A stretch of 64,000 nucleotides of DNA, taken from the NCBI RefSeq assembly GCF_012030425.1, contig NZ_JAAUVN010000004.1, positions 453,167 through 517,166 of the forward strand, in the 5' to 3' direction. Shown in pieces: positions 16,594 to 25,935 of this stretch. The notes beneath the pieces are model-generated. The model made no database searches and was not told where the DNA came from. It worked only from the letters and a program-made list of their open reading frames with translations. Position 1 is the stretch's first letter. The number at the start of each line of letters is the position of its first letter. The stretch comes from Sphingobacterium sp. B16(2022). GTDB taxonomy: Bacteria; Bacteroidota; Bacteroidia; Sphingobacteriales; Sphingobacteriaceae. The position numbers were made by a program, and so were the translations under genes.

Positions 16594-19047
16594 TTATTTT
16601 GATTTTGATAACAAATTTACAAATAATCTGTAAGCTCCAGGAACTCCTGCAGGCAATTGTCTGAAAAATGACAATGATGTATAGACAAATCTACCACTTC
16701 CATAGTTAGTAATCAATAGCGATCCATTGTGAAGCGGTTCATTTTTATCCTGCATCTGTATAGGTGTTTGATAACGACTGTCGATATCTTCCGCAAAATA
16801 CAGACCCCGTTCTTGTACCCAGTTGTCGAAATCAGATTTGATGATTTTATTTGGATAGTTAAAAATTTGATTTTGTTCATCAAATTTTACTACAGCAAGT
16901 TCTTCCGTCACCCTGCTGTTGCCTAAACGGAATGGATATGGACCAAATTGATTAGAGAGCAACTTGTTGTTTACATTATACTGTTCCAAAACTGTACCGC
17001 CATTTTTAACATATTCATTTAGTTTAGCACTAATCTGATTCATCGATTTTAAGACGTTAAAAGCCCTTATTCCTACTATGACGGCATCATATTGTGCGAG
17101 ATTTTGATGCAGAGCCTGTGTTTCATTTAGAAGATCTACAGAAATACCAATTGCTCTTAAAGACTCAGGAATTAAATCTCCCGCTCCAACCAGATATCCA
17201 ACTTTTTTGATAGGAACTTGAAGTTGCAGATTGCTGACTTTTACTGTAAGATCAGGAAACCACGTGATGGCTGGTATATGGTCATAATGTATATCGCGGT
17301 TTATTTTGACTTTTTCATTTGAGCCATAACGGAAGGAAAGTGTATCTAGGCGTGTATCTTTGGTCTGTGCCTGAACGGTAAATTCCTGACTTATTTGTTG
17401 CTGGTTTTCTGAATATTCGAGCTTAACCAGATTTGGAGTTACGATCCAATTTTTGTTGACAACAGGAGAAACATTTTCTGTTCTATTTTTTGTACTGCCT
17501 TCATTTACAAATGTTACCCTTACCTTTTGTGGAGTGTTATTTTGACTTAGTACGATCGTCTGGTCCGTAGATGCGGTTATGGCTGGTGAAATCACGATAG
17601 GATTGTAGATTTCTCCCCTAACAGGATCTGTAAATTTATATTGGATGGGTTTTTTATAGTTAAGCGCCTTTCCATTGATGACCAGTTCATAGTCAACAGC
17701 TGGATAGTCTGGATTTTCAGGGGCTCCAGTTTTATTAAAGTCTGCGAATTGGAATCGACCTATAAGATTTGGAGCATCCAACCAGTATGGTTGTGTACTA
17801 AACCGCGCAGGGTAAGAACTAGTAAAACTTGTTAGGGTATTATTTTCGAGATTTTGATTGATATTTTTTCCATTGATCTTAGCAACCTGTATCGCAGGAA
17901 CATCAGCTCTTACAATCAGTTGATTTGTAACCTTTATCGTGTCTTCAATAGCATAATGCGGCTTTGCTGCGATGCTTTCTATTCTTACTCCAGCACAGGC
18001 AAGGATTAAATCATTGATTTCATTTGTTTTTATTTCTTTCCAGTAGTTATCCGCTATCGCCTTGACCAGTGTCAGAGCTTCGAATAGGTCAGGAATTGAT
18101 TTTTCCGGGTGGTCGAGCTGAAAGGAAGCATTAATCTGTTTTATTTTCGTACTGATAGCAGCGGTATGAGGGATTCTTGACCAGGTATCGTCAATATTTT
18201 CGAAAAGATCTTTATTCGTTGCTTCTCCTGCTATGTATTCAAAATATTCTGTAGACTTTCCAACCTGAGCAGCACTTCCAAATCCCTGACTTTTATGCGA
18301 TGACCTACTTTCGGCAGCAACTTCTCCATAGGATTTGCCTATCAAGGGATTGTATTGGCCTATTTCAATCTGTATTTGATCATCACTAATTGTATTTTGA
18401 TTGCCAAAATTGTACGTATTCCATAGCAAACGAGTTGCTTTCCATGGCTTGACCTGTTTCAACTGTTCTGGAAACCGTGTTGGGTCTGCAGCGGCAACAA
18501 ATGCTTCTTTTGCTAATATTGCAGAAGCTTGATGATGACCATGTCCCCCTCTCGCATCAGGTGGAAATCGGGTTATAATGACATCAGGTCGGAATTTTCG
18601 AATGATCCACACCGCTTCTCGAAGTACTTGTTCTTTATCCCAAAAATTAAAGGTCTCTTCCGAAGTTTTTGAAAATCCAAAATCAAAAGCAGAAGTAAAG
18701 AACTGCTCTCCTTGATCGATTCTTCTTGCTGCTAAAAGTTCCTGTGTCCTAATCAGACCAAGTTCTATTCCCTGTTCCGTACCGATTAAGTTTTGTCCCC
18801 CGTCTCCCCTTGTTAGGGACAGATATCCCGTTTTATAATGTTTTTCCTGAGCTAACCATGCTATTAATTTAGTGTTCTCGTCATCCGGATGGGCTGCAAA
18901 ATATAGAACAGACCCTAGAACATTTAATTTTTCTAATTTTGATTTTATGTCAGCACTGTTCCAGCTATTTGTTGCCTTTTGAGCTTGAGCCTGTGGCAGA
19001 AAGGTTAAACAAATGAATATGTTGGTAAATAGGATTGATTTTAACAT
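16594..19047 (-). CDS. PIG-L family deacetylase, large two-part protein
   Basis: An 817-residue exported protein (signal peptide ending near QAQA). The N-terminal PIG-L/LmbE domain has the zinc motif FAAHPDDENTKLIAWL (about residues 54-69), GDGGQN, and a second metal motif GGHGHHQAS near 168. The central region is beta-rich; the C-terminal part (VGYLVGAGDLIPESLRAIG to the end) resembles a glutamine-amidotransferase-like flavodoxin fold used in ThuA-like proteins. Such proteins are predicted to de-N-acetylate glycans or sugar conjugates at the cell surface. It leads a unit with two small membrane proteins and a symporter, so a surface-deacetylate-and-import scheme is plausible. Confidence 0.88.
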   Translation of the reverse strand: MLKSILFTNIFICLTFLPQAQAQKATNSWNSADIKSKLEKLNVLGSVLYFAAHPDDENTKLIAWLAQEKHYKTGYLSLTRGDGGQNLIGTEQGIELGLIRTQELLAARRIDQGEQFFTSAFDFGFSKTSEETFNFWDKEQVLREAVWIIRKFRPDVIITRFPPDARGGHGHHQASAILAKEAFVAAADPTRFPEQLKQVKPWKATRLLWNTYNFGNQNTISDDQIQIEIGQYNPLIGKSYGEVAAESRSSHKSQGFGSAAQVGKSTEYFEYIAGEATNKDLFENIDDTWSRIPHTAAISTKIKQINASFQLDHPEKSIPDLFEALTLVKAIADNYWKEIKTNEINDLILACAGVRIESIAAKPHYAIEDTIKVTNQLIVRADVPAIQVAKINGKNINQNLENNTLTSFTSSYPARFSTQPYWLDAPNLIGRFQFADFNKTGAPENPDYPAVDYELVINGKALNYKKPIQYKFTDPVRGEIYNPIVISPAITASTDQTIVLSQNNTPQKVRVTFVNEGSTKNRTENVSPVVNKNWIVTPNLVKLEYSENQQQISQEFTVQAQTKDTRLDTLSFRYGSNEKVKINRDIHYDHIPAITWFPDLTVKVSNLQLQVPIKKVGYLVGAGDLIPESLRAIGISVDLLNETQALHQNLAQYDAVIVGIRAFNVLKSMNQISAKLNEYVKNGGTVLEQYNVNNKLLSNQFGPYPFRLGNSRVTEELAVVKFDEQNQIFNYPNKIIKSDFDNWVQERGLYFAEDIDSRYQTPIQMQDKNEPLHNGSLLITNYGSGRFVYTSLSFFRQLPAGVPGAYRLFVNLLSKSK

Positions 19048-19073
19048 AGATTAAAGGTAATTAATATTGTGGT

Positions 19074-19113
19074 TAAATAAAAAACGGAAATTCTGTAGGG
19101 AGAATTTCCGTTT
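19074..19113 (-). terminator. Terminator after the thioredoxin/DUF6952 pair
   Basis: Arms AAACGGAAATTCT (19082-19094) and its complement (19101-19113) surround GTAGGG; read on the minus strand it ends in a T-rich tract. It separates the DUF6952-like gene from the PIG-L gene. Confidence 0.8.
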
Positions 19114-19336
19114 CTAACAATTAAAATATTATCTTAAAATCTACCCTTTTATAGTTTGTTCATCAGGATAGCAAATTCTTTAAGTGGTAACCTTTATTAC
19201 CGCTAAAGATAGTACAATCTTTATTGGACTTTAGCATTAAATGAGAACAAGTTTTCCACAAAAAGCGGATTATACACATTCATATTAAAAATGAAGTTCT
19301 TGTTGCAGTAATTGCTATTGCTAAAGGCTAAAAGAT

Positions 19337-19591
19337 TTATTTATCAATTGAACCTAAAACACGTTTCATAAACATGTTCATAGCGTCCTTTTTACTATTT
19401 CCTTCTTTAATTAGTTTATCAACCTCAACAGCACCATAAAGATTTGAAATCAATTCACCGATTACATCAAGCTCTTCATCTTTTAAAGGAGCTTCTACCA
19501 AGGATTCTAATGTCTCGATGGTCTCTAATACATAGTCAACATCGTTCTGTTCGATAAACTCGGTGATATGTTTAATTACTGGAAGCTTCAT
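19337..19591 (-). CDS. DUF6952-like small protein
   Basis: An 84-residue acidic helical protein (HITEFIEQNDVDYVLETIETLESLVEAPLKDEELDVIGELISNLYGAVEV...). It resembles the DUF6952 proteins that accompany thioredoxin and peroxiredoxin genes in Bacteroidota. No catalytic motif or Cys is present. Its start overlaps the end of the thioredoxin gene by 20 bp, so the two are very likely co-expressed; a role in peroxide defence is inferred only from that linkage. Confidence 0.72.
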   Translation of the reverse strand: MKLPVIKHITEFIEQNDVDYVLETIETLESLVEAPLKDEELDVIGELISNLYGAVEVDKLIKEGNSKKDAMNMFMKRVLGSIDK

Positions 19592-19886
19592 TGAATAAGT
19601 CGATTAAGGCGTCAAATTTATTTGTTTGTACTTGATTTACCAATTTTCCATTCTTGAAAGCCGCAAAAGTAGGCAAGTTATTGACATTTGCTAGTTTTCT
19701 AGATTCCGGAAATTTTTCTGCATCAGCGATTACGAAAGTTACATTTTCATTTTCAGTCGCCAATTTTTTGAATTTCGGTTTCATAATTTTGCAGTTACCA
19801 CACCAAGTAGCTGCGTATTGAACCATTACAATATCATTACTGTTTACAATTTCTTGTAAATTATCGTTTTCTAATTCCTGTACCAT
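19572..19886 (-). CDS. Thioredoxin-family protein
   Basis: A 104-residue thioredoxin fold with the active site WCGNC (about residues 28-32, replacing the classical WCGPC), ending with the cis-Pro motif NNLPTFAAFKNGK. It has no signal peptide, so it is cytoplasmic. It lies 98 bp downstream of the peroxiredoxin gene on the same strand with a hairpin between them, and it overlaps the DUF6952-like gene. It is likely the reductant for the peroxiredoxin, which is inference from context. Confidence 0.88.
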   Translation of the reverse strand: MVQELENDNLQEIVNSNDIVMVQYAATWCGNCKIMKPKFKKLATENENVTFVIADAEKFPESRKLANVNNLPTFAAFKNGKLVNQVQTNKFDALIDLFNEASSN

Positions 19887-19921
19887 GATTTTTTTGTTTA
19901 TTTATTGAGAAAGATGAATAA

Positions 19922-19951
19922 ACAAAGGGGGCAAGGGATTACCCCCTTTGT
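19922..19951 (-). terminator. Hairpin between peroxiredoxin and thioredoxin genes
   Basis: ACAAAGGGGG and its complement flank a 10-nt loop. On the minus strand it is followed by TTTATT. It can act as a partial terminator that sets a higher peroxiredoxin than thioredoxin level. Confidence 0.65.
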
Positions 19952-19984
19952 AAAAAGACCAATGTAGTCTTTTCAGTATTGTTT

Positions 19985-20617
19985 TTAGTTACCAGCTAAA
20001 TAGCTAGCTACACCGTCACGAGTTGCGTGCATTGCTTCTTTTCCTTCTTCCCAGTTAGCAGGACATACTTCACCAAAATTCTGAACGTGAGCATAAGCAT
20101 CGATTAAACGTAAATATTCTTTTACGTTACGACCTAATGGCATATCGTTTACAGATTCGTGGAATACGCGACCTGTTTCATCGATCAAATAAGTAGCTCT
20201 GTAAGAAACTGCAGAACCTTCAACTAAAGTACCGTACTCAGGGTGCTCTACTTCTTTAATGTCTAAAATACCTAATACAGAAGATAGGTTACGTGTAGTA
20301 TCTGCTAAAATTGGGTAAGTTACGCCTTCGATACCACCGTTATCTTTTGCTGTATTTAACCAAGCGAAGTGAACTTCGTTTGTATCACAAGATGCACCGA
20401 TAACGATTGTATTACGTTTTTCAAATTCTGGTAAAGCTTCTTGGAAAGCATGTAATTCTGTTGGGCAAACAAAAGTGAAATCTTTTGGGTACCAAAACAA
20501 TACTACTTTTTTACCTTCTTGAACTGCTTTTTCGAAAACGTTAATTTGTAAATTATCGCCTAAATAATCGATTGCATCTACTGTGATGCTTGGAAAACTT
20601 TTACCTGTGAAACTCAT
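19985..20617 (-). CDS. Typical 2-Cys peroxiredoxin
   Basis: A 210-residue AhpC/Prx protein. The peroxidatic Cys lies in FWYPKDFTFVCPTELHAF and the resolving Cys in FGEVCPANWEEG near the C terminus; RATYLIDETGRVFHESVNDMPLGRN is the conserved strand/Arg region. The frame extends to 20647, but the Met at 20617 starts directly before the conserved GKSFPSITVDAIDYLGDN and a TATCTTTG promoter box (complement of 20645-20652) lies ahead of it, so the shorter start is chosen. It reduces peroxides in the cytoplasm with thioredoxin as donor. Confidence 0.92.
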   Translation of the reverse strand: MSFTGKSFPSITVDAIDYLGDNLQINVFEKAVQEGKKVVLFWYPKDFTFVCPTELHAFQEALPEFEKRNTIVIGASCDTNEVHFAWLNTAKDNGGIEGVTYPILADTTRNLSSVLGILDIKEVEHPEYGTLVEGSAVSYRATYLIDETGRVFHESVNDMPLGRNVKEYLRLIDAYAHVQNFGEVCPANWEEGKEAMHATRDGVASYLAGN

Positions 20618-20761
20618 AATAATATCTTTCTTTTTTTGTTGATACAAAGATACCTCAAATAAGGTTAAAAAAGTATTGATTTTTTCAATGAGCTATCGTT
20701 AAAATCTATTTTTACATTAAGGGTACAATAAGTTTTCTCGATAGGTTTATTTTAAATAAAT

Positions 20762-20792
20762 TTTGCATTTATCAGACAAAATTCTACCTTTG
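20762..20792 (+). promoter_or_regulatory. Promoter of tRNA-Tyr
   Basis: TTTG (20762-20765), a 19-bp spacer and TACCTTTG (20785-20792) exactly fit the Bacteroidota housekeeping promoter. Confidence 0.85.
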
Positions 20793-20857
20793 TAGCGTTC
20801 CACAAGGAAATTGAGATACAATAAATCTTAATTCTTTAGAAGTCAACAAATTATACT

Positions 20858-20938
20858 GGGGGGGTTCCAGAGCGGTCAAATGGGACGGACTGTAAATCCG
20901 TTACTTCGGTTTCGAAGGTTCGAATCCTTCTCCCCCCA
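20858..20938 (+). tRNA. tRNA-Tyr (GTA)
   Basis: A class II tRNA of 81 nt with a long variable arm. The acceptor arm is seven G at 20858-20864 paired with TCCCCCC at 20931-20937; the anticodon GTA is at 20892-20894 within loop CTGTAAA; the T loop is TTCGAAT. CCA is not encoded. Confidence 0.95.
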
Positions 20939-21030
20939 CAGTATTTTTTCTCTCCTCTTTTTTCAGTAACATTTTAATAAATAAGTTTGGGATTAAGCAA
21001 TATATTTGAAATATTTGCATACGCTTTGTC

Positions 21031-21102
21031 GGCCCTGTAGTTCAACGGATAGAATAGATGTTTCCTAAACATTAGATAGCAGTTCGATTCTGCTTGGGGC
21101 TA
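21031..21102 (+). tRNA. tRNA-Arg (CCT)
   Basis: A 72-nt cloverleaf. Acceptor GGCCCTG pairs with TGGGGCT (two to three wobble pairs); the anticodon stem GATGT/ACATT encloses loop TTCCTAA with anticodon CCT at 21064-21066; the T arm is AGCAG/CTGCT with loop TTCGATT. A candidate -7 box TATATTTG lies at 21001-21008. Confidence 0.9.
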
Positions 21103-21108
21103 CAACAA

Positions 21109-21148
21109 AAAATGCGAGACTGTTAAATAGTCTCGCATTTTCTTTTTT
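21109..21148 (+). terminator. Terminator after the tRNA pair
   Basis: AAAATGCGAGACT and its complement flank a 7-nt loop, followed by TTTCTTTTTTT. Confidence 0.85.
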
Positions 21149-21193
21149 TATCACATCTGCCATATGGTTAATGAATAATCTTTCTTTTACCTG

Positions 21194-22372
21194 TTATCCC
21201 TCCTTGAAAACTTTCAGTTTACTTACCATAATAAACATGAGGACACCGAAGAAAGCAAATACACCGTAAGAATATCGTAAACTTGTCAGCTCTGCAATAT
21301 AGCCGATTAAAGGAGGTCCCATTAAGAAGCCCAGAAAGCTAATGCTAGATACCATCGCCAAGGCTACCCCTGGAGTAACCTTTTTGTTCTGGCCAGCAAC
21401 ACTATATACCGTCGGGACATTGCACGCAACACCGATACCCACCATCATAAAAGCCAATGTGCTAATGTAAAAAAGAGGGAATATAACAGAGGTCATCATG
21501 CCGACAAACATCAATATACCGCTAATTTGTAAGGTTCTTTTTCTACCGAGCCTACTGATGACCGCATCCCCAATAAATCTTCCCAGCGCCATCATGACCA
21601 TGAAAGACGCATAACCAACAATAATAAATTGTTCTGGAGCGTGAACTATTTCCTTAAAATAAACGCCGCTCCAGTCAAACATAGCACCCTCGGTGGCCAT
21701 GCTGAAAAAGCCGATGATACCCAATTGTACTAAACTGCTTTCCGGTTTGGAAAAAAATGATGTTTTTTTAGCCTCTGTAGCGACACCAGGAATCAAGTAA
21801 CGGTAGTTGATGGTCGTATTAATCACAATGAGAACAAAAATAATGATAAAATGAGGAATGGTGTCTACAGCTATATTCATAGTGAGTAACCCGATGAGGG
21901 CACCAGTAAATCCGGCGATGCTCCAGGCTCCATGAAAAGATGACATGATTGATTTTTTGAAAATCTTTTCTGCAGCAACCCCCTGTGTATTGACAGCTAT
22001 GTTGCACATGTTTCCAATTACCCCAAAGAAAAATAAGATTGCTCCTAATTCCCATGCGTTTTGTGCAAAACCTATTAAACATAAAATAAGGGCATAAATA
22101 ATCGCGACTATTCGTAGTACTCTAGCACTGCCGTAAGTGGTAACCAGTTTCCCGGATAACGCCATGGTGACCAGTTGACCGACAGGAAGCATCAATAAAA
22201 TTGTGCCTAATTGACCTTCTGTAAGATTCAGACGTTCTTTGATAATTGGAATACGGCTTGCCCAAGAAGCAAATGCCAGGCCCTGGCAAAAATAAAATAA
22301 GGATACAGCAATCCGAATGCGATTACGGTTTTGGTAAAGCTCTTCTTCAGAGTAGGTTAAGGATGCGTTCAT
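21194..22372 (-). CDS. MFS transporter
   Basis: A 392-residue permease with 12 predicted membrane helices. The N-terminal half has the FYFCQGLAFASWASRIPIIKERLNLTEGQLGTILLMLPVGQL pattern of the MFS subgroup that includes YbjJ-like proteins, and a GKLVTTYGSARVLR motif A-like loop between helices 2 and 3; GRFIGDAVISRLGRKRTL is the equivalent loop in the second half. The substrate cannot be inferred. It is a single gene convergent with the tRNA pair. Confidence 0.85.
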   Translation of the reverse strand: MNASLTYSEEELYQNRNRIRIAVSLFYFCQGLAFASWASRIPIIKERLNLTEGQLGTILLMLPVGQLVTMALSGKLVTTYGSARVLRIVAIIYALILCLIGFAQNAWELGAILFFFGVIGNMCNIAVNTQGVAAEKIFKKSIMSSFHGAWSIAGFTGALIGLLTMNIAVDTIPHFIIIFVLIVINTTINYRYLIPGVATEAKKTSFFSKPESSLVQLGIIGFFSMATEGAMFDWSGVYFKEIVHAPEQFIIVGYASFMVMMALGRFIGDAVISRLGRKRTLQISGILMFVGMMTSVIFPLFYISTLAFMMVGIGVACNVPTVYSVAGQNKKVTPGVALAMVSSISFLGFLMGPPLIGYIAELTSLRYSYGVFAFFGVLMFIMVSKLKVFKEG

Positions 22373-22557
22373 TGTTGTAATGATGTGTCAGCAAAGGTAC
22401 ATGTAAGAAATTAATAATGACAGTGATGATGTTTCATCTTTTGGTATTTATGCAAAAAATATTAAAATTAATGGGTGCACATTGATAAAGAACACGTGAT
22501 ATTGAAAACTGTTTTTAATGCTGGGGTAGGTTTTTTTAATAACGATTGATTATTTCA

Positions 22558-22588
22558 TTGTTTTCTAACGAGTAGCTGATTAACTTTG
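22558..22588 (+). promoter_or_regulatory. Promoter of the tricorn-like protease gene
   Basis: TTG (22558-22560), a 20-bp spacer and TAACTTTG (22581-22588) match the Bacteroidota promoter; the start codon is 38 bp further on. Confidence 0.7.
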
Positions 22589-22626
22589 GCATACAGGTAT
22601 TTAATCGATTAGCCTCCTTGAAAAGT

Positions 22627-25600
22627 ATGATTAGAAAATTGTTATTGGGCACTTGTCTTGCCTTAGGTGGAACCATGCATGCTTTTGCGCAGCAACAACC
22701 CACATTTTTATCCCATCCGACTTTAAGTCCTGATGGAAAAGTCCTTGTTTTTAGTTTTGAAGGTGATCTGTGGAAAGTTGAAAGTGAAGGTGGGGTTGCA
22801 GTGAGATTAACAGGTATGGAGGGCAATGAAATCAATCCACGGATATCGCCTGACGGCAAACAGCTTGCATTCTCAGCAAATCAGAATGGAAATATGGATG
22901 TATATATCATGCCTTTAGCTGGTGGTGATATCCGTCAAATTACACATCACGATGGTGCTGATGAAGTGGACAGTTGGAGCTGGGACAGTAAAACGTTATA
23001 TTTTACATCAACCCGCTACAATCGGATGAGTAGTTATCAAGTTGATGCTACAGGGGGGACTGCAAAGCGACTATTTCCACATTATTTCAATTATATAAGT
23101 CAAGTTGTAACCACACCATCTGGAGAACTATTGTTCAATGATAGTTGGGAAGGATATAGTTCAACTAACCGTAAGCGATATAAAGGAGCATTCAATCCGG
23201 ATATAAAATCTTATAATCCTAAAACAAAAACATTTAAGCAATATACCGATTACAATGGTAAAGATTTCTGGCCTACTGTTGATCAAAATGGTGTGATCTA
23301 TTTCGTATCTGATCAAGGAAATGCCGAATATAACCTGTATCAGATGAGCGGTGATAAACCCGTGGCTTTGACTTCATTTAAGGAATCTATCAAGAGACCT
23401 GCTGTAGCTGCCAACGGGAAAAAGATTGTTTTTGAAAAAGGATATCAATTGTTTTTATATGACGTTGCATCAAAGAAGGTTACACAGCCAACTATCGCAT
23501 TGAGCAGAAATCAGGTATTAGGCAAGAGCAAGGAATTTAATGTAAATGGTAACATCAGCTATTTTGATGTAGCACTTGACGGTAAAAAGATGGCATTTGT
23601 ATCGAGAGGCGAGCTCTTCGTTTCCGATAGCGAAGGTAAATTTATCCGTCAGATGCCTAGTCAGGGACAGCGCGTTATGGAGGTGAAATGGTTAAAGGAT
23701 AACAAAACATTACTTTACAGTCAGACCCATCAAGGTTACCTGAACTGGTACACCCGTAGCGCAGACGGATTGGGCGAACCAAAGCAGTTGACACAAGATC
23801 TTCGCAATAATAGAGAGTTAACTTTCAACGCTGATAAATCACATGCTGTTTATTTAAGTGGGCGAGATGAAGTACGTCTTTTAGATTTGACAACTTTAAA
23901 TAGTAAAACTGTTGTTAAGGATGAACTGTGGGCATTTCAAAATTCTTCTCCCTCTTTTTCTCCAGACGGGAAATATATTCTTTTTACTGCTATTCGAAAT
24001 TTTGAGCAAGATATTTTTGTTCATCATATCGGTTCAGGTCAAACAACAAATCTGACCAATACTGGTGTCACTGAAGCCTCCCCATCGTGGTCACCAGATG
24101 GAAAATATATTTATTTTGCCAGTAACCGCACAAAGCCGTCCTTTCCTACCGGCATGCAGAACTCCAGTATTTTTAGAATGGCATTGGAGAATTTTGACGA
24201 ACCTTATCGCATTAGCAAATTCAATGAGCTCTTTAGTCAGCCTGTAAAGAAAGATACCATTACGGACAATAAGAATGACAATAAAACAAAGGCGAAGGAT
24301 AAGAAAGAAGAAAAAGCAACAAGTTCTTCTACCGACAAAAAAGTGCTGGTTACAATAGATGTTAAAGGGTTACGTGACCGTATTGAACAAGTAAGCCCTG
24401 CTTTTGGAACGCAATCAGATCCCATTGCTATCCAAAAAGGAGAAAAAAACTATGTTTTCTTTTCATCCAATCACGAAGGAAAGTACGGATTATACAGAAC
24501 GATCTATGAACCTTTTGAAGTTATTAAAACCGAAAAAGTTGTTGACAACGGAATTAACCAGTTTATCGAATCTGGAGGTAAGTATTTTATCCTTAATAGA
24601 GGAGTAATTCAAAAATATAACCTTGACCAAAATAAAATTGATGCAGTAACAATCAATTTTAGATTTAACCGTGATCTGGAAAATGAGTTCAAGCAGATGT
24701 TCTATGAGACTTGGGCTGGGCTAGAAGAAAACTATTACGATAGTACTTTCCACGGTATCGATTGGACGGCAATGAAGAAGAAGTATGAACTGTATCTTTC
24801 TGGTATTAATGACCGTAGTGATTTACGGATATTATTAAATGATATGTTAGGAGAGCTAAACTCTTCACATTTGGGCTTTAGTTCGATGGGAGCAGAAGAG
24901 CGCAAACCATTTGGGGACGTAACTAATGAAATTGGTGTTTTATTCAATCAGGATAATCCTTATCAAATAGCACAGATTATAGACAACAGTCCAGCTTCCC
25001 GTAAAGGAGTAGATCTGAAAGAAGGCGATGAGATCATGGCTGTTAATGGAAATAAAGTAAATCCTAAAGAAGATCGGGATCAGTATTTTACATGGCCGTC
25101 CCTTGCAGAGGAAATACAGTTGACTATACTACGTGGCGGTAAAGAAATTTCAGTTTTTATTCGGCCCTTAACCAGTACCGCTTTTAAGGACCTGATTTAT
25201 GACGAATGGATGAAAGGCAATCGAGGGAAAGTTGATCAATGGAGTAATGGCAAAATTGCATATTCACATATGAAAAATATGGGAGGGCCGGAGTTGCAAC
25301 GCTTTTTGATCGATATGGCCGAGCAAGAGAATAATAAAGATGGTATTATTTTGGACCTGCGATACAATACAGGAGGTAATGTGCACGATGAGGTGTTACG
25401 TTTTCTGTCACAAAGACCTTATTTGAAGTGGCAGTATCGTGGCGGTCAGCGGGCTCCGCAAAGTAATTTTGCACCAGCATCGAAACCTATTGTACTTTTG
25501 ATAAATGAACAATCTCTGAGCGATGCAGAAATGACCGCAGCAGGGTTTAAGGAATTGAAATTAGGTAAGATTATTGGAAATGAAACCTATCGTTGGATTA

Positions 25601-25803
25601 TCTTTACATCAGCAAAAGGTTTAGTAGACGGATCTAGTTATCGCGTGCCAGCCTGGGGATGTTATACTTTAGCTGGTCAAGATTTAGAGTTATCAGGTGT
25701 AGCACCGGATATTGTGGTTAAAAACACAATCGCAGATCGTACGAATGATAAAGACCCGCAACTGGAACGCGCAGTGCAAGAAATATTGAAAGACTTGAAA
25801 TAA
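22627..25803 (+). CDS. Tricorn-like protease with PDZ and S41 peptidase domains
   Basis: A 1,058-residue exported protein with a signal peptide (IRKLLLGTCLALGGTMHAFAQ). The frame opens at a TTG (22618), but the ATG at 22627 is the start. Residues about 25-550 form WD40/TolB-like propeller repeats (LSPDGKVLVFSFEGDLW, ISPDGKQLAFSANQNGNMDVY, FSPDGKYILFTAI and similar). A Lys/Glu/Ser-rich linker follows, then the helical cap (ETWAGLEENYYDSTFHGIDW), a PDZ domain (GVDLKEGDEIMAVNGNKV), and the S41 core with ILDLRYNTGGNVHDEVL and INEQSLSDAEMTAAGF, where the Ser before DAE is the presumed nucleophile. Likely degrades peptides in the periplasm. It is a homologue of the truncated gene at the window start. 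Confidence 0.92.
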   Translation: MIRKLLLGTCLALGGTMHAFAQQQPTFLSHPTLSPDGKVLVFSFEGDLWKVESEGGVAVRLTGMEGNEINPRISPDGKQLAFSANQNGNMDVYIMPLAGGDIRQITHHDGADEVDSWSWDSKTLYFTSTRYNRMSSYQVDATGGTAKRLFPHYFNYISQVVTTPSGELLFNDSWEGYSSTNRKRYKGAFNPDIKSYNPKTKTFKQYTDYNGKDFWPTVDQNGVIYFVSDQGNAEYNLYQMSGDKPVALTSFKESIKRPAVAANGKKIVFEKGYQLFLYDVASKKVTQPTIALSRNQVLGKSKEFNVNGNISYFDVALDGKKMAFVSRGELFVSDSEGKFIRQMPSQGQRVMEVKWLKDNKTLLYSQTHQGYLNWYTRSADGLGEPKQLTQDLRNNRELTFNADKSHAVYLSGRDEVRLLDLTTLNSKTVVKDELWAFQNSSPSFSPDGKYILFTAIRNFEQDIFVHHIGSGQTTNLTNTGVTEASPSWSPDGKYIYFASNRTKPSFPTGMQNSSIFRMALENFDEPYRISKFNELFSQPVKKDTITDNKNDNKTKAKDKKEEKATSSSTDKKVLVTIDVKGLRDRIEQVSPAFGTQSDPIAIQKGEKNYVFFSSNHEGKYGLYRTIYEPFEVIKTEKVVDNGINQFIESGGKYFILNRGVIQKYNLDQNKIDAVTINFRFNRDLENEFKQMFYETWAGLEENYYDSTFHGIDWTAMKKKYELYLSGINDRSDLRILLNDMLGELNSSHLGFSSMGAEERKPFGDVTNEIGVLFNQDNPYQIAQIIDNSPASRKGVDLKEGDEIMAVNGNKVNPKEDRDQYFTWPSLAEEIQLTILRGGKEISVFIRPLTSTAFKDLIYDEWMKGNRGKVDQWSNGKIAYSHMKNMGGPELQRFLIDMAEQENNKDGIILDLRYNTGGNVHDEVLRFLSQRPYLKWQYRGGQRAPQSNFAPASKPIVLLINEQSLSDAEMTAAGFKELKLGKIIGNETYRWIIFTSAKGLVDGSSYRVPAWGCYTLAGQDLELSGVAPDIVVKNTIADRTNDKDPQLERAVQEILKDLK

Positions 25804-25812
25804 GAAATTTTT

Positions 25813-25855
25813 AATAATAAACCAGATTCAGAGATGAATCTGGTTTATTATTTTT
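25813..25855. terminator. Bidirectional terminator
   Basis: A 16-bp perfect stem (25815-25830 with 25835-25850) has a GAGA loop and T-rich flanks, 11 bp after the protease stop; convergent with lutC. Confidence 0.85.
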
Positions 25856-25935
25856 GAACAGTACCTTGATTTTTATTCAATTATTCTTTAATGATAAACA
25901 TTAGAAATCAAGATTAGAGTAGGATAAAATAATGA

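Noticed and set aside
24065..24947. Several 60-70 codon frames within the tricorn-like protease gene
   Set aside because: They are shadows of the long coding frame with no independent support.
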